Source: an uncultured Candidatus Binatia bacterium
Lineage (GTDB): Bacteria; Desulfobacterota; Binatia; UBA9968; JAJDTQ01
NCBI GenBank assembly: GCA_958295985.1
Contig: OY282432.1
Span: 1,859,282-1,923,281 of the forward strand
DNA length: 64,000 nucleotides
Direction of reading: 5' to 3'
This document shows, piece by piece, positions 1-8,666 of this stretch. The notes under the pieces are model-generated. The model saw only the letters and a list, made by a program, of their open reading frames with translations, did no database searches and had not been told where the DNA came from. Position numbers and translations under genes: made by a program. The stretch's first letter is position 1; each line of letters opens with the position of its first letter.

Positions 1-2
1 CA

Positions 3-254
3 TGGGAGGCATTCTCGGGGCTCTTGAGCGCCAGCCGTCCGTTCGCGGCGACGCCGGGGCTGCCGGCGGAGCGGGCCGCCATCCTCAAGAAGGCCATGGC
101 GGACATGATGGCCGATCCCGAGTTCGTGAAGACCGCCACGGACCAGGGCTTCGTGCTCAACCCGTTGAACTCCCAGGAGGCGGAGAAGCTGATCCTCTCG
201 GTCTTCAACCTGTCCCCGGAAATCCAGGACCGGTTGAGGGCGCTCCTGAAGTAG
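3..254 (+). CDS. TctC-family substrate-binding protein (C-terminal part)
   Basis: Only the last 83 codons are inside the window; the reading frame is open from base 3 and stops with TAG at 252-254. The residues (helical tail with 'PGLPAERAAILKKAMADMM' and 'EFVKTATDQG') fit the C-terminal lobe of periplasmic tripartite-tricarboxylate-transporter receptors (TctC/Bug family), where 'P..v...l..a......dpe....l...G' is the usual ending. It is followed 21 bases later by tctA and then tctB, which strongly supports the assignment. It would bind a carboxylate in the periplasm and deliver it to the TctAB permease. The ligand cannot be inferred. Internal TTG codons are not starts; the true start lies upstream of the window. 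Confidence 0.8.
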   Translation, partial: WEAFSGLLSASRPFAATPGLPAERAAILKKAMADMMADPEFVKTATDQGFVLNPLNSQEAEKLILSVFNLSPEIQDRLRALLK

Positions 255-275
255 TTCCTCCAACCCTCGCGTGAA

Positions 276-1751
276 ATGGCGTTCGAGGCCTTCTTCGAGG
301 CACTCGGCATCACCTTTACCCTGCCGGTGCTCGGGGGGATTCTGCTGGGGTTGTTGTTGGGGCTGGTCTTCGGCGCGGTGCCGGGCCTGACCGCGGTGCT
401 CGGCATCGTGCTGCTGCTCCCGTTCGTGTGGACCCTGTCGCCGTTCGTGGCGTTCGCCATCATGCTCTCGCTGGTGTCCGCGGTTCATACCTCCAACACC
501 TTTCCGGCCTTCTTCTTCAACGTACCCGGCAGCCCCAGTGCCGCCGCCACCATCCTGGACGGCTATCCCATGGCCCGCAACGGCGATGCCGCGCGCGGGT
601 TGACCGCGGCCTTCGTGGTCTCCGCGGTTGGCGGCATCATCGGCGCGTTGGTGCTGCTGGTGGCCTTGCCGGCGCTGCAGCCCGTGGTGCTCGCTTTCGC
701 CGCGCCGGAGCGTTTCATGCTGGTGATGCTGGGGATCCTGATGATCAGCTTCCTCAGCGGCGCCAAGCCGGTGAAGGGGTTGCTGGCCGGTACTCTGGGC
801 CTTTGGCTGGGCACCGTCGGCCAGGACCCGCAACTGGGCGTAGCCCGCTTCACCTTCGACCTGGACTACCTGCTCGACGGACTTCAGACCGTGCCCATCA
901 TCATGGGTCTGTTCGCGTTGCCCGAGGTGGTGTCCCTGGCCATACGCGGGCGCATCGCCGAACGCACCCACGTGGACATGGGTGAGGGGTTCCGGCCCGG
1001 GCTCCGGGCCTGCGTCGCCAACCGATGGCTGGTGGTGCGAAGCGCCGTCGTAGGCGTGGTGGGCGGCGCCATTCCCGGCATCGGCGGCACGGCCGCGGCC
1101 TTCTACGCCTACGGTATGGCGGTCCAGGGTGCCCAGGGGGCTGAACGCGAGGGGTTCGGCAAGGGCGAGATCAAGGGCGTCATCGCCCCCGAGAGCGCCA
1201 ACAACGCCTCTGCCGGAGGAGAGCTGGTGCCGTTGCTGGCGTTCGGCGTGCCCGGCGGAGCAACGTCGGCCATCCTTCTGGCGGCGTTCCTGATCCTCGG
1301 CATCCATCCCGGCCCGGAGATGCTGCGGGAGAAGCTGTCCCTCAGCTTTTCCATGGTCCTCGTGCTGGTGCTGTCTAATCTGCTGGCGACCGCCGTGTGC
1401 ATCGCCGTCACCCGCCCGGCGGCGCGCATCGCATTGCTCAGGAGCAACCTGCTGATCCCGGCGCTGTTGTTGTTCGTCCTGTTCGGCTCGTATGTCGCCT
1501 ATCCCCACCCCTACACGCTGGTCGTTGTCCTGGTATTCGGCGTTCTGGGTTACCTGATGATGCGGTTCGACTGGGCCCGGGCGCCGCTGCTGGTGGGTTT
1601 CATCCTGGGTCCCCTGGCCGAGAACAACCTGGCTATCTCCCTGTCGAGTTACGGCGCCGCCTTTCTTGCCCGGCCGATCCCGCTGGCGTGCGTAGGGGTG
1701 ATGGCGCTGGTGGTGTTCGTGGCGGTTCGCCGCGGAGTGAGGCAGACGTGA
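276..1751 (+). CDS. tctA: Tripartite tricarboxylate transporter large permease TctA
   Basis: 491 aa, the usual length for TctA. The protein is almost entirely hydrophobic with about a dozen membrane segments. Two glycine/proline-rich signature loops of the family are visible: 'FNVPGSPSAAATILDGYPMA' near residues 80-100, and 'FGVPGGATSAILLAAF' near residues 325-340, at the start of the two pseudo-repeated halves. It forms the inner-membrane channel that moves a carboxylate brought by the TctC receptor, driven by an ion gradient. The gene order is C-A-B, and tctB overlaps its stop codon. The ATG at 276 is used because the next in-frame candidates would remove the first membrane segment. The start has only a weak Shine-Dalgarno sequence, suggesting coupling to tctC. 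Confidence 0.9.
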   Translation: MAFEAFFEALGITFTLPVLGGILLGLLLGLVFGAVPGLTAVLGIVLLLPFVWTLSPFVAFAIMLSLVSAVHTSNTFPAFFFNVPGSPSAAATILDGYPMARNGDAARGLTAAFVVSAVGGIIGALVLLVALPALQPVVLAFAAPERFMLVMLGILMISFLSGAKPVKGLLAGTLGLWLGTVGQDPQLGVARFTFDLDYLLDGLQTVPIIMGLFALPEVVSLAIRGRIAERTHVDMGEGFRPGLRACVANRWLVVRSAVVGVVGGAIPGIGGTAAAFYAYGMAVQGAQGAEREGFGKGEIKGVIAPESANNASAGGELVPLLAFGVPGGATSAILLAAFLILGIHPGPEMLREKLSLSFSMVLVLVLSNLLATAVCIAVTRPAARIALLRSNLLIPALLLFVLFGSYVAYPHPYTLVVVLVFGVLGYLMMRFDWARAPLLVGFILGPLAENNLAISLSSYGAAFLARPIPLACVGVMALVVFVAVRRGVRQT

Positions 1752-2191
1752 CCGTGGTCCGCGAGATCGTCCTGGGCTGTGCCGTCGCCGCGCTGTTCGC
1801 GGGCGTGGTGCTGACCGCGCTGGAGTGGGAACCGGAAACCGCCACCTTCCCCATCTTCATCGGCGTTGCCGGCCTGGGCCTGGCCGTCTGGGCCGTCGCA
1901 GGCGACGTGCTGCGCTGGCGGTCCGCGGCCCCGGAGGGTGACGGTTCGAGCGGCGAGGACACGGCCCGTGCCCGCGCCGCGTTCTCGTGGATCGCCGTGT
2001 TTTTCGCGCTGGTTCTGCTGACCGGCTTCCGGTGGGGGCTGCCCCTGGCGGTGTTGGCGTATTACCGCATGGAAGCGCGCGCCGGCTGGATGGCCGCAGT
2101 CGCTGCCGCCGCGGTGTGCGCCGCATTTCTCCACGTCGCGGTGGCCTACCTCTACCTTCCGCTGTACGCGGGGCTGGTGGCGAGGTGGTGA
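1748..2191 (+). CDS. tctB: Tripartite tricarboxylate transporter small permease TctB
   Basis: 147 aa starting at a GTG that overlaps the tctA stop (GTGA at 1748-1751), the classic coupled arrangement. The open frame runs much further upstream, but that part is antisense or out-of-frame tctA sequence. Four hydrophobic segments are visible (about residues 5-25, 33-52, 78-105 and 115-140), matching the four-helix TctB/DUF1468 small subunit. Conserved residues are few in this family, so the call rests on size, topology and position directly after tctA. It ends three bases before the stop of a convergent amidohydrolase gene, so the two transcription units meet tail to tail with no room for a separate terminator. 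Confidence 0.85.
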   Translation: MTVVREIVLGCAVAALFAGVVLTALEWEPETATFPIFIGVAGLGLAVWAVAGDVLRWRSAAPEGDGSSGEDTARARAAFSWIAVFFALVLLTGFRWGLPLAVLAYYRMEARAGWMAAVAAAAVCAAFLHVAVAYLYLPLYAGLVARW

Positions 2192-2194
2192 CCG

Positions 2195-3313
2195 TCAGAT
2201 CCCGTAGAGCCGTTTGGGATTGGCGTTGAGGATCTTCTCCTTGGCCGGTTCGGCGAGGTCCTGCCGTTCCCGGAACGCCCGCACCGCAAAGCGGTCCCGG
2301 TCGCCGTGGGGCATGTCCGAGCCGAAGACGATGCGGTCCTCGCCGATGAGGTCGAGCACCTGCGGCAGCAGTGGGTCCTCCACATCGGTGCTGAGGAAGA
2401 GGTTGCCCCGGCTCATGTACTCCGCGGGGGACACCGCGGCCCGGGGCGCGGCCTCGGGGATGGACTTGCCGAAACGGGTCGTGAAGCCGAAGCGGTGCTC
2501 CAGCCGGTCCATGAGGAAGTGGACCCAGAGGCAGCCGGCTTCCAGGAACGCCACGCGGAGGGTGGGGAAACGGTCCAGCACGCCGCCGGTGATCATGGCG
2601 GTGAATCCCATGAGCAACGGCACCAGGAACGGAATGATGGTGCCGGGGTAGAGGTGGTCGTACATGTTGCTGAGGGGCGGACAGGACCATCCCACGTGAA
2701 CCGCCAGCGTCAGGTCCTCCTCCGCCAGGGCTTCGTAAAAGGGGAGGAAGCTCGGGTGGTCCAGGGTGCGCTCGCCCACGGTCCCGAGGATCATCACCGC
2801 CACCGCACCCAGCCGCCTGGCTTCCCGCACCTGGTTCACTGCGGCCGGGACGTTGTGCAGATCCACCACCGCGGCCCAGTGGAGCTGGTCCGTAGAGCCC
2901 GTGGAGTCCGCGAGCCAACGGTTGTAGGAGGAGCACAGGGCCGCGCCGAGGTCGGGGTCGGCCACCAGCGGATGGACCAGGAAGAAGCTCGGGTAGATGA
3001 CCTGCACTCCCAGGTCCTCGTCGGCCATGTCCTTGAGGCGGGCTTCCGGACGACTGATCTCGATGCTCTCGATGCTTTCCGGCTTGGACGCGGTATAGAA
3101 GGAGCGTCGGCCCTCGTAGTGGGCCGGCGTCCCCATGTTGTGGCAGCCGCGTCCGAACAGGCGGGGGTAGATCTGATCCTCCACTCGCCAGTAGAGCCGC
3201 CCTTCCGAGTTGACCACTTGAGGCTTGCGCTTCCGGTATGCGGGGTCCAGGTAGGCGTCGCCGAAGGTGGCCGGAGACTCTTCCACGTGCGCGTCTGCGT
3301 CGATTACGATCAT
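2195..3313 (-). CDS. Amidohydrolase-2 family metal-dependent hydrolase (paralogue 1)
   Basis: 372 aa, start ATG at 3311-3313 preceded by AGGAGG on the minus strand; the longer open frame upstream is antisense to the cyclodeaminase gene. The N-terminus 'IDADAHVEE' has the D-x-D-x-H metal-binding strand of the amidohydrolase-2 group (ACMSD/decarboxylase-like TIM barrels). 'IVFGSDMPHGD' near residue 325 supplies the C-terminal metal-binding Asp, and 'AVHVGWS' mid-protein a further ligand His. These enzymes hydrolyse or decarboxylate cyclic and aromatic acids in the cytoplasm; the substrate is unknown. Three more members of the same branch lie in this window (11189, 34218, 36798), which points to lineage-specific expansion. 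Confidence 0.85.
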   Translation of the reverse strand: MIVIDADAHVEESPATFGDAYLDPAYRKRKPQVVNSEGRLYWRVEDQIYPRLFGRGCHNMGTPAHYEGRRSFYTASKPESIESIEISRPEARLKDMADEDLGVQVIYPSFFLVHPLVADPDLGAALCSSYNRWLADSTGSTDQLHWAAVVDLHNVPAAVNQVREARRLGAVAVMILGTVGERTLDHPSFLPFYEALAEEDLTLAVHVGWSCPPLSNMYDHLYPGTIIPFLVPLLMGFTAMITGGVLDRFPTLRVAFLEAGCLWVHFLMDRLEHRFGFTTRFGKSIPEAAPRAAVSPAEYMSRGNLFLSTDVEDPLLPQVLDLIGEDRIVFGSDMPHGDRDRFAVRAFRERQDLAEPAKEKILNANPKRLYGI

Positions 3314-3436
3314 CGGAGGTCCTCCTGCTACGAGTGGATCGTGCCGCGGCACGGATCGAGGATACATTGAGAGACCGCACCCATACCGCGTTTCCGAAAC
3401 GAGGCGCAAGCAGGCAGACGGGAAGGGGAGGGGATC

Positions 3437-4507
3437 ATGCCGGTTCTGTTGACCAACAGTGACGTGAGGGAGCTGATCTCGCCGGCGACGGCGGTGGAGG
3501 TGATGAGGGAAACCTACCGGAGCCTTGCCGCCGGCACGGCGGTGACCCGGACTCGAAGCCAGACCTTCGCGGAGACTTCCCGGCCGGGAACCTTCGTGGA
3601 GTTGCGCACCATGGACGGCATCGTCCCCGCCTTCGGTTCGGTGGGCATGCGGGTCCTGCCCGACCTGCACCGCTGGCCGCGGATCGGCGACAACCGACGA
3701 TATGACAAAGTGCCCAAGACGAACGGCAAGTTCCTCGCCTTCGATCTGGTCTTCGACCTGGACACCGCGGATCTCCAGGCGGTGGTCCAGGATGCCTGTC
3801 TGCAGAAGCTGCGGATCGCCGGCACCCACGGCGTCGCCGCCGAATATCTGGCTCGGGCCGATGCGTCCCGCGTCGGCGTCATCGGATCGGGCTGGCTCGC
3901 CGAGGGCGTACTCCTGGGCCTGGGGGTGGTCCGCACGCTAAAGTCCGTCAAGGTGTTCAGCCCCACTCCGGGGAACCGGGAGCGTTTCGCCGAAAACGCG
4001 AGGCGGAACCTGCATCTCGACGCCGAGGCTGTGAACCATCCGGTGGCGGCCACGCGGGACGTCGACATCATCGTCGTGTGCACCAACACCATCGATCCGG
4101 TCTTCTTTGGTGAGTGGCTCGGTCCGGGCGTGCACCTCGACGCCATTTCCGGACGCGACATCGACGAGGCGTGTTTCACGCGCTGCGACTACACCGTCCT
4201 GAGCATGCGGGAAGGCCGGTGCAACGAGGGACTGAACTTCGCCCCGCCGGTGCTGCGCGAGACCCTGGCGCCGCGGTTCGCCCCGTTCGAGAAGAATGTC
4301 CCCTGGGACGAGTACGCCGAGTTGGGAGAGGTGATCGCCGGACAGGCTCGCTCCCGGGAGAACGATCAGGAGATCACGTTCTTCTGCAACAACGTGGGCT
4401 TCGGCGCCCAGTTCGCGGCATTGGGAGGCAAGGCCGTGGCATTGGCCAGGGAACGCGGGCTGGGCAAGGAATTCTCCATCGACGACTGGTACGAGGACGA
4501 ACGCTAG
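3437..4507 (+). CDS. Ornithine cyclodeaminase/mu-crystallin family protein (paralogue 1)
   Basis: 356 aa. The start ATG at 3437 follows a GGGAGGGG Shine-Dalgarno. A Rossmann motif 'VGVIGSGWLAEG' sits at about residues 147-157, exactly where this family binds NAD(P), and the N-terminal half has the usual dimerisation barrel. The end of the protein 'ITFFCNNVGFGAQFAA' matches the family's C-terminal helix region. Members deaminate ornithine or reduce ketimines and imino acids; true ornithine cyclodeaminase activity cannot be assumed. The gene is divergent from the amidohydrolase at 2195-3313, sharing a 123-base upstream region, and convergent with a paralogue at 4523-5605, 15 bases away. Confidence 0.85.
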   Translation: MPVLLTNSDVRELISPATAVEVMRETYRSLAAGTAVTRTRSQTFAETSRPGTFVELRTMDGIVPAFGSVGMRVLPDLHRWPRIGDNRRYDKVPKTNGKFLAFDLVFDLDTADLQAVVQDACLQKLRIAGTHGVAAEYLARADASRVGVIGSGWLAEGVLLGLGVVRTLKSVKVFSPTPGNRERFAENARRNLHLDAEAVNHPVAATRDVDIIVVCTNTIDPVFFGEWLGPGVHLDAISGRDIDEACFTRCDYTVLSMREGRCNEGLNFAPPVLRETLAPRFAPFEKNVPWDEYAELGEVIAGQARSRENDQEITFFCNNVGFGAQFAALGGKAVALARERGLGKEFSIDDWYEDER

Positions 4508-4522
4508 CGGGTCTCCAGCGCA

Positions 4523-5605
4523 CTACGGATGCACGTCCTGAGTGAACCACTCCGTGGGCAGGGTCCGGCCCACGCCCTTGGCGACGGCCTCGCGGTAGAC
4601 CCGCTGCGCCACCGCGGCAAACTGGAGGCCCTGGCCGACGTTGTTGACGAACGCCGTGGTCTGGTCCGGTGTTTGCCGCCCCGGGACCGCTCCGATGATG
4701 GCCTGCGGCAGCTCCTGAATCCGCTCCCACAGCGGCGTGGCGCGCTCGGCCCACCACCCTCCGGTGGCCTCGGGGGTATCCACCGCGGGCGTGCGATAGA
4801 CCTGCGGGCGTATGTTCGCGGGGTTCGTGGAGAACAGGAACACGCGGTCCATGGCGTTCAGGAAGTCGTAGTCCATCTCCTGGACCTTGACGGCGCTGTA
4901 ATGAACGCCGGGCCGCAGCCATTGGCGCTGATGCACCGGTCCCATGGAGTTGGTGCCGGTGACCACCAGGTCGGCCCCTTCCACCGCCTCGTCCGCGGAC
5001 TCTACCGGTGTGAGACGGGCCCGGACCCGGCCGGCCAGCTCCCGGCAGAAGCGTTCACGGTTGACGGGATTGGGGCTGAACACCCTGACGTGGGTGATGG
5101 GCCGCACCGCGCAGTGGGCCATCAACTGTCCGCCGGCCTGCCAGCCGGTCCCCAGCAGCGCCATGACCGAGGCGTCCTCCCGGGCCAGGCAGCGGGCCGC
5201 CAGCCCGTTGGCCGCGCCCACCCGCATGCGCGAAATGTACCCGTCCGGGCAGATCATCACCGGGGCTCCGGTCTCCATGCTGAAGAGCAGCATGAGCCCG
5301 TTCCAACGGCCGTCGGCCGAGGGCAGCCGGTCCCGTCTTACGTTGCCCATGACCTCCGGCCAGATGAGCACATCGCTGTTGATGCGCAAGGCAGCCATGC
5401 CCTCGTCGGGCCAGAGCCCGCTCATGGCCTTCAGGCTGTAGACCCCCTTGGTCTCGCCGACCGCGGTGGGCGCCAACGTGTCCACCCGCGGGCTGTTGAC
5501 CGCTTCTCCGGCCTCCAGCGATCGTTGCGAGCGCTCGACGCATTCCAGCGCCATCTCCATGGTCAGTATCTGATCGATCTCTTCATTGCTCAGCAGCAGT
5601 GTCAT
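4523..5605 (-). CDS. Ornithine cyclodeaminase/mu-crystallin family protein (paralogue 2)
   Basis: 360 aa with start ATG at 5603-5605; GGAGG lies seven bases upstream on the minus strand. The open frame extends through the tRNA-Phe region, but that extension is not coding. The NAD-binding motif 'LLGTGWQAGGQL' is at about residues 150-161, and the C-terminus 'FVNNVGQGLQFAAVA' mirrors the paralogue at 3437-4507. The two genes face each other tail to tail, with clearly related sequences such as 'VFSPNPVNRERF' versus 'VFSPTPGNRERF'. It is probably an imine/keto-acid oxidoreductase or cyclodeaminase of unknown substrate. The close convergent pair suggests an old inverted duplication followed by divergence. 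Confidence 0.85.
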   Translation of the reverse strand: MTLLLSNEEIDQILTMEMALECVERSQRSLEAGEAVNSPRVDTLAPTAVGETKGVYSLKAMSGLWPDEGMAALRINSDVLIWPEVMGNVRRDRLPSADGRWNGLMLLFSMETGAPVMICPDGYISRMRVGAANGLAARCLAREDASVMALLGTGWQAGGQLMAHCAVRPITHVRVFSPNPVNRERFCRELAGRVRARLTPVESADEAVEGADLVVTGTNSMGPVHQRQWLRPGVHYSAVKVQEMDYDFLNAMDRVFLFSTNPANIRPQVYRTPAVDTPEATGGWWAERATPLWERIQELPQAIIGAVPGRQTPDQTTAFVNNVGQGLQFAAVAQRVYREAVAKGVGRTLPTEWFTQDVHP

Positions 5606-5683
5606 CGGCAAACCTCCAGACAACGGTCTCCGCGCGGCCTCGGTTGACGCGCTCGGTATTTTCGGCCATATTTTCCCACCTCT

Positions 5684-5756
<73 letters not shown>

Positions 5757-5883
5757 CTCCCTTCCACCGGCCAAAGCCTGCGCCCTACCGATACCCCGAA
5801 ACGCCGTCCCGGGCAAATCCAGGCCGCAGATCCAAGCCGTTTCACGGCCTTTCCCGGGATCGGCTCCGCACGTTAGATTGTCC

Positions 5884-5910
5884 TTGACAGCCTTCCGGCA
5901 AGGGTACTAG
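5884..5910 (+). promoter_or_regulatory. Possible sigma-70 promoter for the TRAP operon
   Basis: TTGACA at 5884-5889 is a perfect -35 hexamer. After a 15-base spacer comes TACTAG at 5905-5910, a fair -10. The spacer is short for sigma-70. The site is 56 bases upstream of the first dctP start codon and downstream of tRNA-Phe, so it is well placed to drive the operon. Confidence 0.35.
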
Positions 5911-5965
5911 TCTGGCCCGGCATCGGACCAGGACCCCACGAACCGACGGAAGGGAGGACCCGTCC

Positions 5966-6955
5966 ATGAAAGCGCCGCTTCGCTGTATCGTTGTGTTCTT
6001 CACCCTGGGCCTGTTCACTGCAACCCTGGCCACGGCCGCGGACCTCTTGCTCAAGGGGGCAACCGCGTGGAAGAAGGACTACGTCTTCAATGACGGTTAC
6101 TGGGAGTTCACGCGCCAGGTCGAGAAGTTGTCCGGCGGTAAGATCAAGGTGGAGTGGAAGGGCGGTCCCGAGATCGCGCCGGCCTTCGAGATGTTGAGTC
6201 TGGTGCAGCGCGGCGTTGTGGATGTCCTGGGCAGTTCCGCCGCCTACTATACGGACAAGTACATGGAAGGGGTCTTTCCCGAATACTTCGTCGGCACCCC
6301 GGCCGTCATGCGAAACGCGGGGATAACCAGGTTCTTCGATGATCTGAGCCAGAAAAAGACCGCGGTCAAGCTTCTGGGCATGACCTCGGGTCCTGTGGGT
6401 ATCGCCATCTTCACCAAGAAACCGGTGAAGGGCATTGCCGACTTCAAGGGCCTGAAGATGCGCAGCACGCCCACCTATCTGCCCATGGGGCAAGCCTTGG
6501 GCGCCTCGATGATCCGGATACCGTGGGCGGACCTTTACCCCGCACTCGAACGCGGCGTGGTGGAGGGATACTTCTCTCCGGCCATCGGGACCCTCCAAAC
6601 GAAGCTCTACGAGCAGGTCTGCTGCATGCTCGCGCCCCACTTCTGGACCGTGCGCACCTGGCTGTACATCGGCATGCAGACCTGGAACAAGCTGACCCCG
6701 GAACAGCAGAAGGTCCTGACCGACGCCATCGTCGCCACCGAGGAGTGGGCGCAGGGTCACTACGCCGGGATCATCGGCAAGGAAATCGATACGCTGGTGA
6801 AGCAGCACGGCATGAAGGTCATCGAGCTCAAGGGGGACGAGGCCAAGCGCTTCCTCACGATGGCGTACGAGTCGGCCTGGAACAAGTACGTGCCGGCCTC
6901 CCCGGAGCACGGCAAGAAGATACGGGAGTTGGCGCGCAATTTGGAAAACCGTTGA
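5966..6955 (+). CDS. dctP: TRAP transporter substrate-binding protein DctP (tandem copy 1)
   Basis: 329 aa. The start ATG at 5966 has GGGAGG about ten bases upstream, followed by an N-terminal signal peptide (positive start, hydrophobic core to residue 23, cleavage after 'ATA'). The mature protein has the DctP fold, with the ligand-binding arginine context 'GLKMRSTPTYLPMGQALGA' around residue 160, 'ALERGVVEGY' around 195 and 'VLTDAI' near 255, typical of the family. It binds an organic acid in the periplasm for a TRAP transporter. The next gene encodes a close full-length paralogue, and both precede one dctQM pair. This is either a two-ligand receptor system sharing one permease or a recent duplicate with redundant function. 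Confidence 0.9.
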   Translation: MKAPLRCIVVFFTLGLFTATLATAADLLLKGATAWKKDYVFNDGYWEFTRQVEKLSGGKIKVEWKGGPEIAPAFEMLSLVQRGVVDVLGSSAAYYTDKYMEGVFPEYFVGTPAVMRNAGITRFFDDLSQKKTAVKLLGMTSGPVGIAIFTKKPVKGIADFKGLKMRSTPTYLPMGQALGASMIRIPWADLYPALERGVVEGYFSPAIGTLQTKLYEQVCCMLAPHFWTVRTWLYIGMQTWNKLTPEQQKVLTDAIVATEEWAQGHYAGIIGKEIDTLVKQHGMKVIELKGDEAKRFLTMAYESAWNKYVPASPEHGKKIRELARNLENR

Positions 6956-7007
6956 CGTCGGCGAACCACGGCTGACCCCACGAACCGATACAAGGGAGGA
7001 TGAATCC

Positions 7008-7997
7008 ATGAGAAGGGCCATTGGCTGTATCGTCGTTATTTTCACCCTGGGTCTGTTCACGGCGGCGCTGGCCCCGGCCGCGGACCTCGTGCTCAAGGGA
7101 GCCACCGCGTGGAAGCAACACAACGTCTTCAACAACGGCTTCTGGGAGTTCCAGCGCCAGGTGGTCAAGAGGTCCGGCGGCAAGATGAAGGTGGATTGGA
7201 AGGGCGGTCCCGAGATCTCCTCGCCCTTCGAGATGCTGGGTCTGGTGCAGCGGGGCGTGCTGGACGTCCTCAACGGCGCCGGCGCCTACGATTCCGCCAA
7301 GATACCTGAAGGAGTCTTTCTCGAATACTTCGTCGGGACGACCGCCGAGCTGCGGAAGGCCGGCATCACCAAGTTCTTCGATGACGTGACGCAGAAAAGG
7401 GTAGGGGTCAAGCTCCTGGGACTGACCTCCGGACCGGTAGGTTTCGCCATCTTCACGAAGAAGCCGGTGACCAGCATCGATGGGTTCAAGGGCATGAAGA
7501 TGCGCAGTACGCCGACCTATCTGCCGCTGGGGCAGGCCCTGGGCGCCACCATGATTCAGGTGCCGTGGCCGGAAGTCTACAACGCGCTGGAGCGCGGGGT
7601 CGTGGACGGGTACTTCTCGCCGGTCATCGGGACTCTCGGAAACAAGCTTTATGAACAGGTCTGCTGCATGCTGAAGCCCTTCTTCTGGACGGTACGCACT
7701 TGGCTGTACATCAACCGGGACGTCTGGAACAAGCTCGAACCGGAGCAGCAGAAGGTCCTGACGGATTCCATGGTCGCGGTGGAAGAATGGACGCCGGGGT
7801 ACTTCACCGGGCTCATCGACAAGGAAATCGATACGCTGGTCAAGAAACACAGCATGAAGGTCATCGAACTCAAGGGTGACGAGGCCAAGCGCTTTCGCAA
7901 GATGGCGTACGAGGCCTCCTGGAAGAAGTACCTGCCCAACTCGCCCGAGTACGGTAAGAAGATCCGGGAACTGGCACGGGGTCTGGAAGACCGTTGA
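7008..7997 (+). CDS. dctP: TRAP transporter substrate-binding protein DctP (tandem copy 2)
   Basis: 329 aa, identical in length to the preceding gene and closely similar from end to end, including the signal peptide, 'TSGPVGFAIFTKKPV', 'KMRSTPTYLPLGQALGA' and 'GDEAKRF'. The start ATG at 7008 follows AGGGAGGA. The 52-base gap between the two copies also resembles the leader of copy 1 ('cccacgaaccgat/cgga' followed by a purine-rich run), so the duplication unit apparently included the leader and ribosome binding site. Differences cluster at surface residues and around the 60-110 region, which may alter specificity. Its product works with DctQ and DctM encoded downstream. Confidence 0.9.
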   Translation: MRRAIGCIVVIFTLGLFTAALAPAADLVLKGATAWKQHNVFNNGFWEFQRQVVKRSGGKMKVDWKGGPEISSPFEMLGLVQRGVLDVLNGAGAYDSAKIPEGVFLEYFVGTTAELRKAGITKFFDDVTQKRVGVKLLGLTSGPVGFAIFTKKPVTSIDGFKGMKMRSTPTYLPLGQALGATMIQVPWPEVYNALERGVVDGYFSPVIGTLGNKLYEQVCCMLKPFFWTVRTWLYINRDVWNKLEPEQQKVLTDSMVAVEEWTPGYFTGLIDKEIDTLVKKHSMKVIELKGDEAKRFRKMAYEASWKKYLPNSPEYGKKIRELARGLEDR

Positions 7998-8019
7998 TGC
8001 CCGCAACCTGACCAAAGGG

Positions 8020-8057
8020 AGGAGGGGGAGCGGCTGATTATAGCGGCGCCCCCTCCT
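8020..8057 (+). terminator. Stem-loop between dctP and dctQ (attenuator-like)
   Basis: AGGAGGGGG at 8020-8028 pairs perfectly with CCCCCTCCT at 8049-8057 around a 20-base loop. It is not followed by a T-run, so it is more likely an RNA processing or partial-termination hairpin that lowers dctQM expression relative to the two abundant binding proteins than a full terminator. It lies 22 bases after the second dctP stop. Confidence 0.45.
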
Positions 8058-8110
8058 GCCTGCCCATCGCGCCGCGGACGGCCCGGGCAGGGAAATAGTC
8101 GAACCTCATC

Positions 8111-8659
8111 ATGTCGCAACTCGGGCAGACCTTGGAGCGAGCCTGGGACTCGCTGCTGAACGGCCTCGCCTATGTGGCGGGGCTCCTGGTGGTGGCGGTG
8201 GCCCTTTCCGTGCTGTACGAGGTGGTGGCGCGTTATTTCTTCAACAGCCCCACCATCTGGGCAGTGGATTTCACCGAGTACTCCCTGGTCTACATCACCT
8301 TTCTGGGGACGCCCTGGGTGCTGCGCGACCACGCGCACACACGCGTGGAACTGGTGGTCGAACGGCTCCGGCCCAGACTACGGTTGGTGTTGGGCATGCT
8401 GGTGTCGTTGGCCGCGGCGACGGGCGCGGTGGTGATGGCATGGGAAGGCGCCTGGGAGACCTGGGAGTCCTACCTGGGCGGCCATGCCGAGCTGAAGGCG
8501 TGGCGGGTGTACCGCTGGCCGCTCATTCTTCCCATCTGCGTCGGCAGCTTCCTGCTCGTCGTCGAGTTCCTGCGCCAGGCGTGCAACAACCTCGGGATGT
8601 TGAGCCGGGGCGACCCGATTCCGGACGAATCAGCCCCCCCGGGCCAGGATTCCCTTTGA
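8111..8659 (+). CDS. dctQ: TRAP transporter small permease DctQ
   Basis: 182 aa with four hydrophobic segments (roughly residues 18-38, 55-75, 97-117 and 137-160). It carries the DctQ signature region 'WAVDFTEYSLVYITFLG' followed by 'AHTRVELVVERL', where the conserved His/Arg pair after the second helix is normal for the family. It is the small membrane subunit that docks with the large DctM permease and the periplasmic DctP. It lies 113 bases after the second dctP, beyond a stable stem-loop, and is followed by dctM after seven bases. The ATG at 8111 lacks a strong Shine-Dalgarno sequence. Confidence 0.88.
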   Translation: MSQLGQTLERAWDSLLNGLAYVAGLLVVAVALSVLYEVVARYFFNSPTIWAVDFTEYSLVYITFLGTPWVLRDHAHTRVELVVERLRPRLRLVLGMLVSLAAATGAVVMAWEGAWETWESYLGGHAELKAWRVYRWPLILPICVGSFLLVVEFLRQACNNLGMLSRGDPIPDESAPPGQDSL

Positions 8660-8666
8660 GCACGAG

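Noticed and set aside
2306..3370. Long plus-strand open frame opposite the first amidohydrolase
   Set aside because: His/Val/Arg-rich translation without homology; it is the mirror of a well-supported gene.
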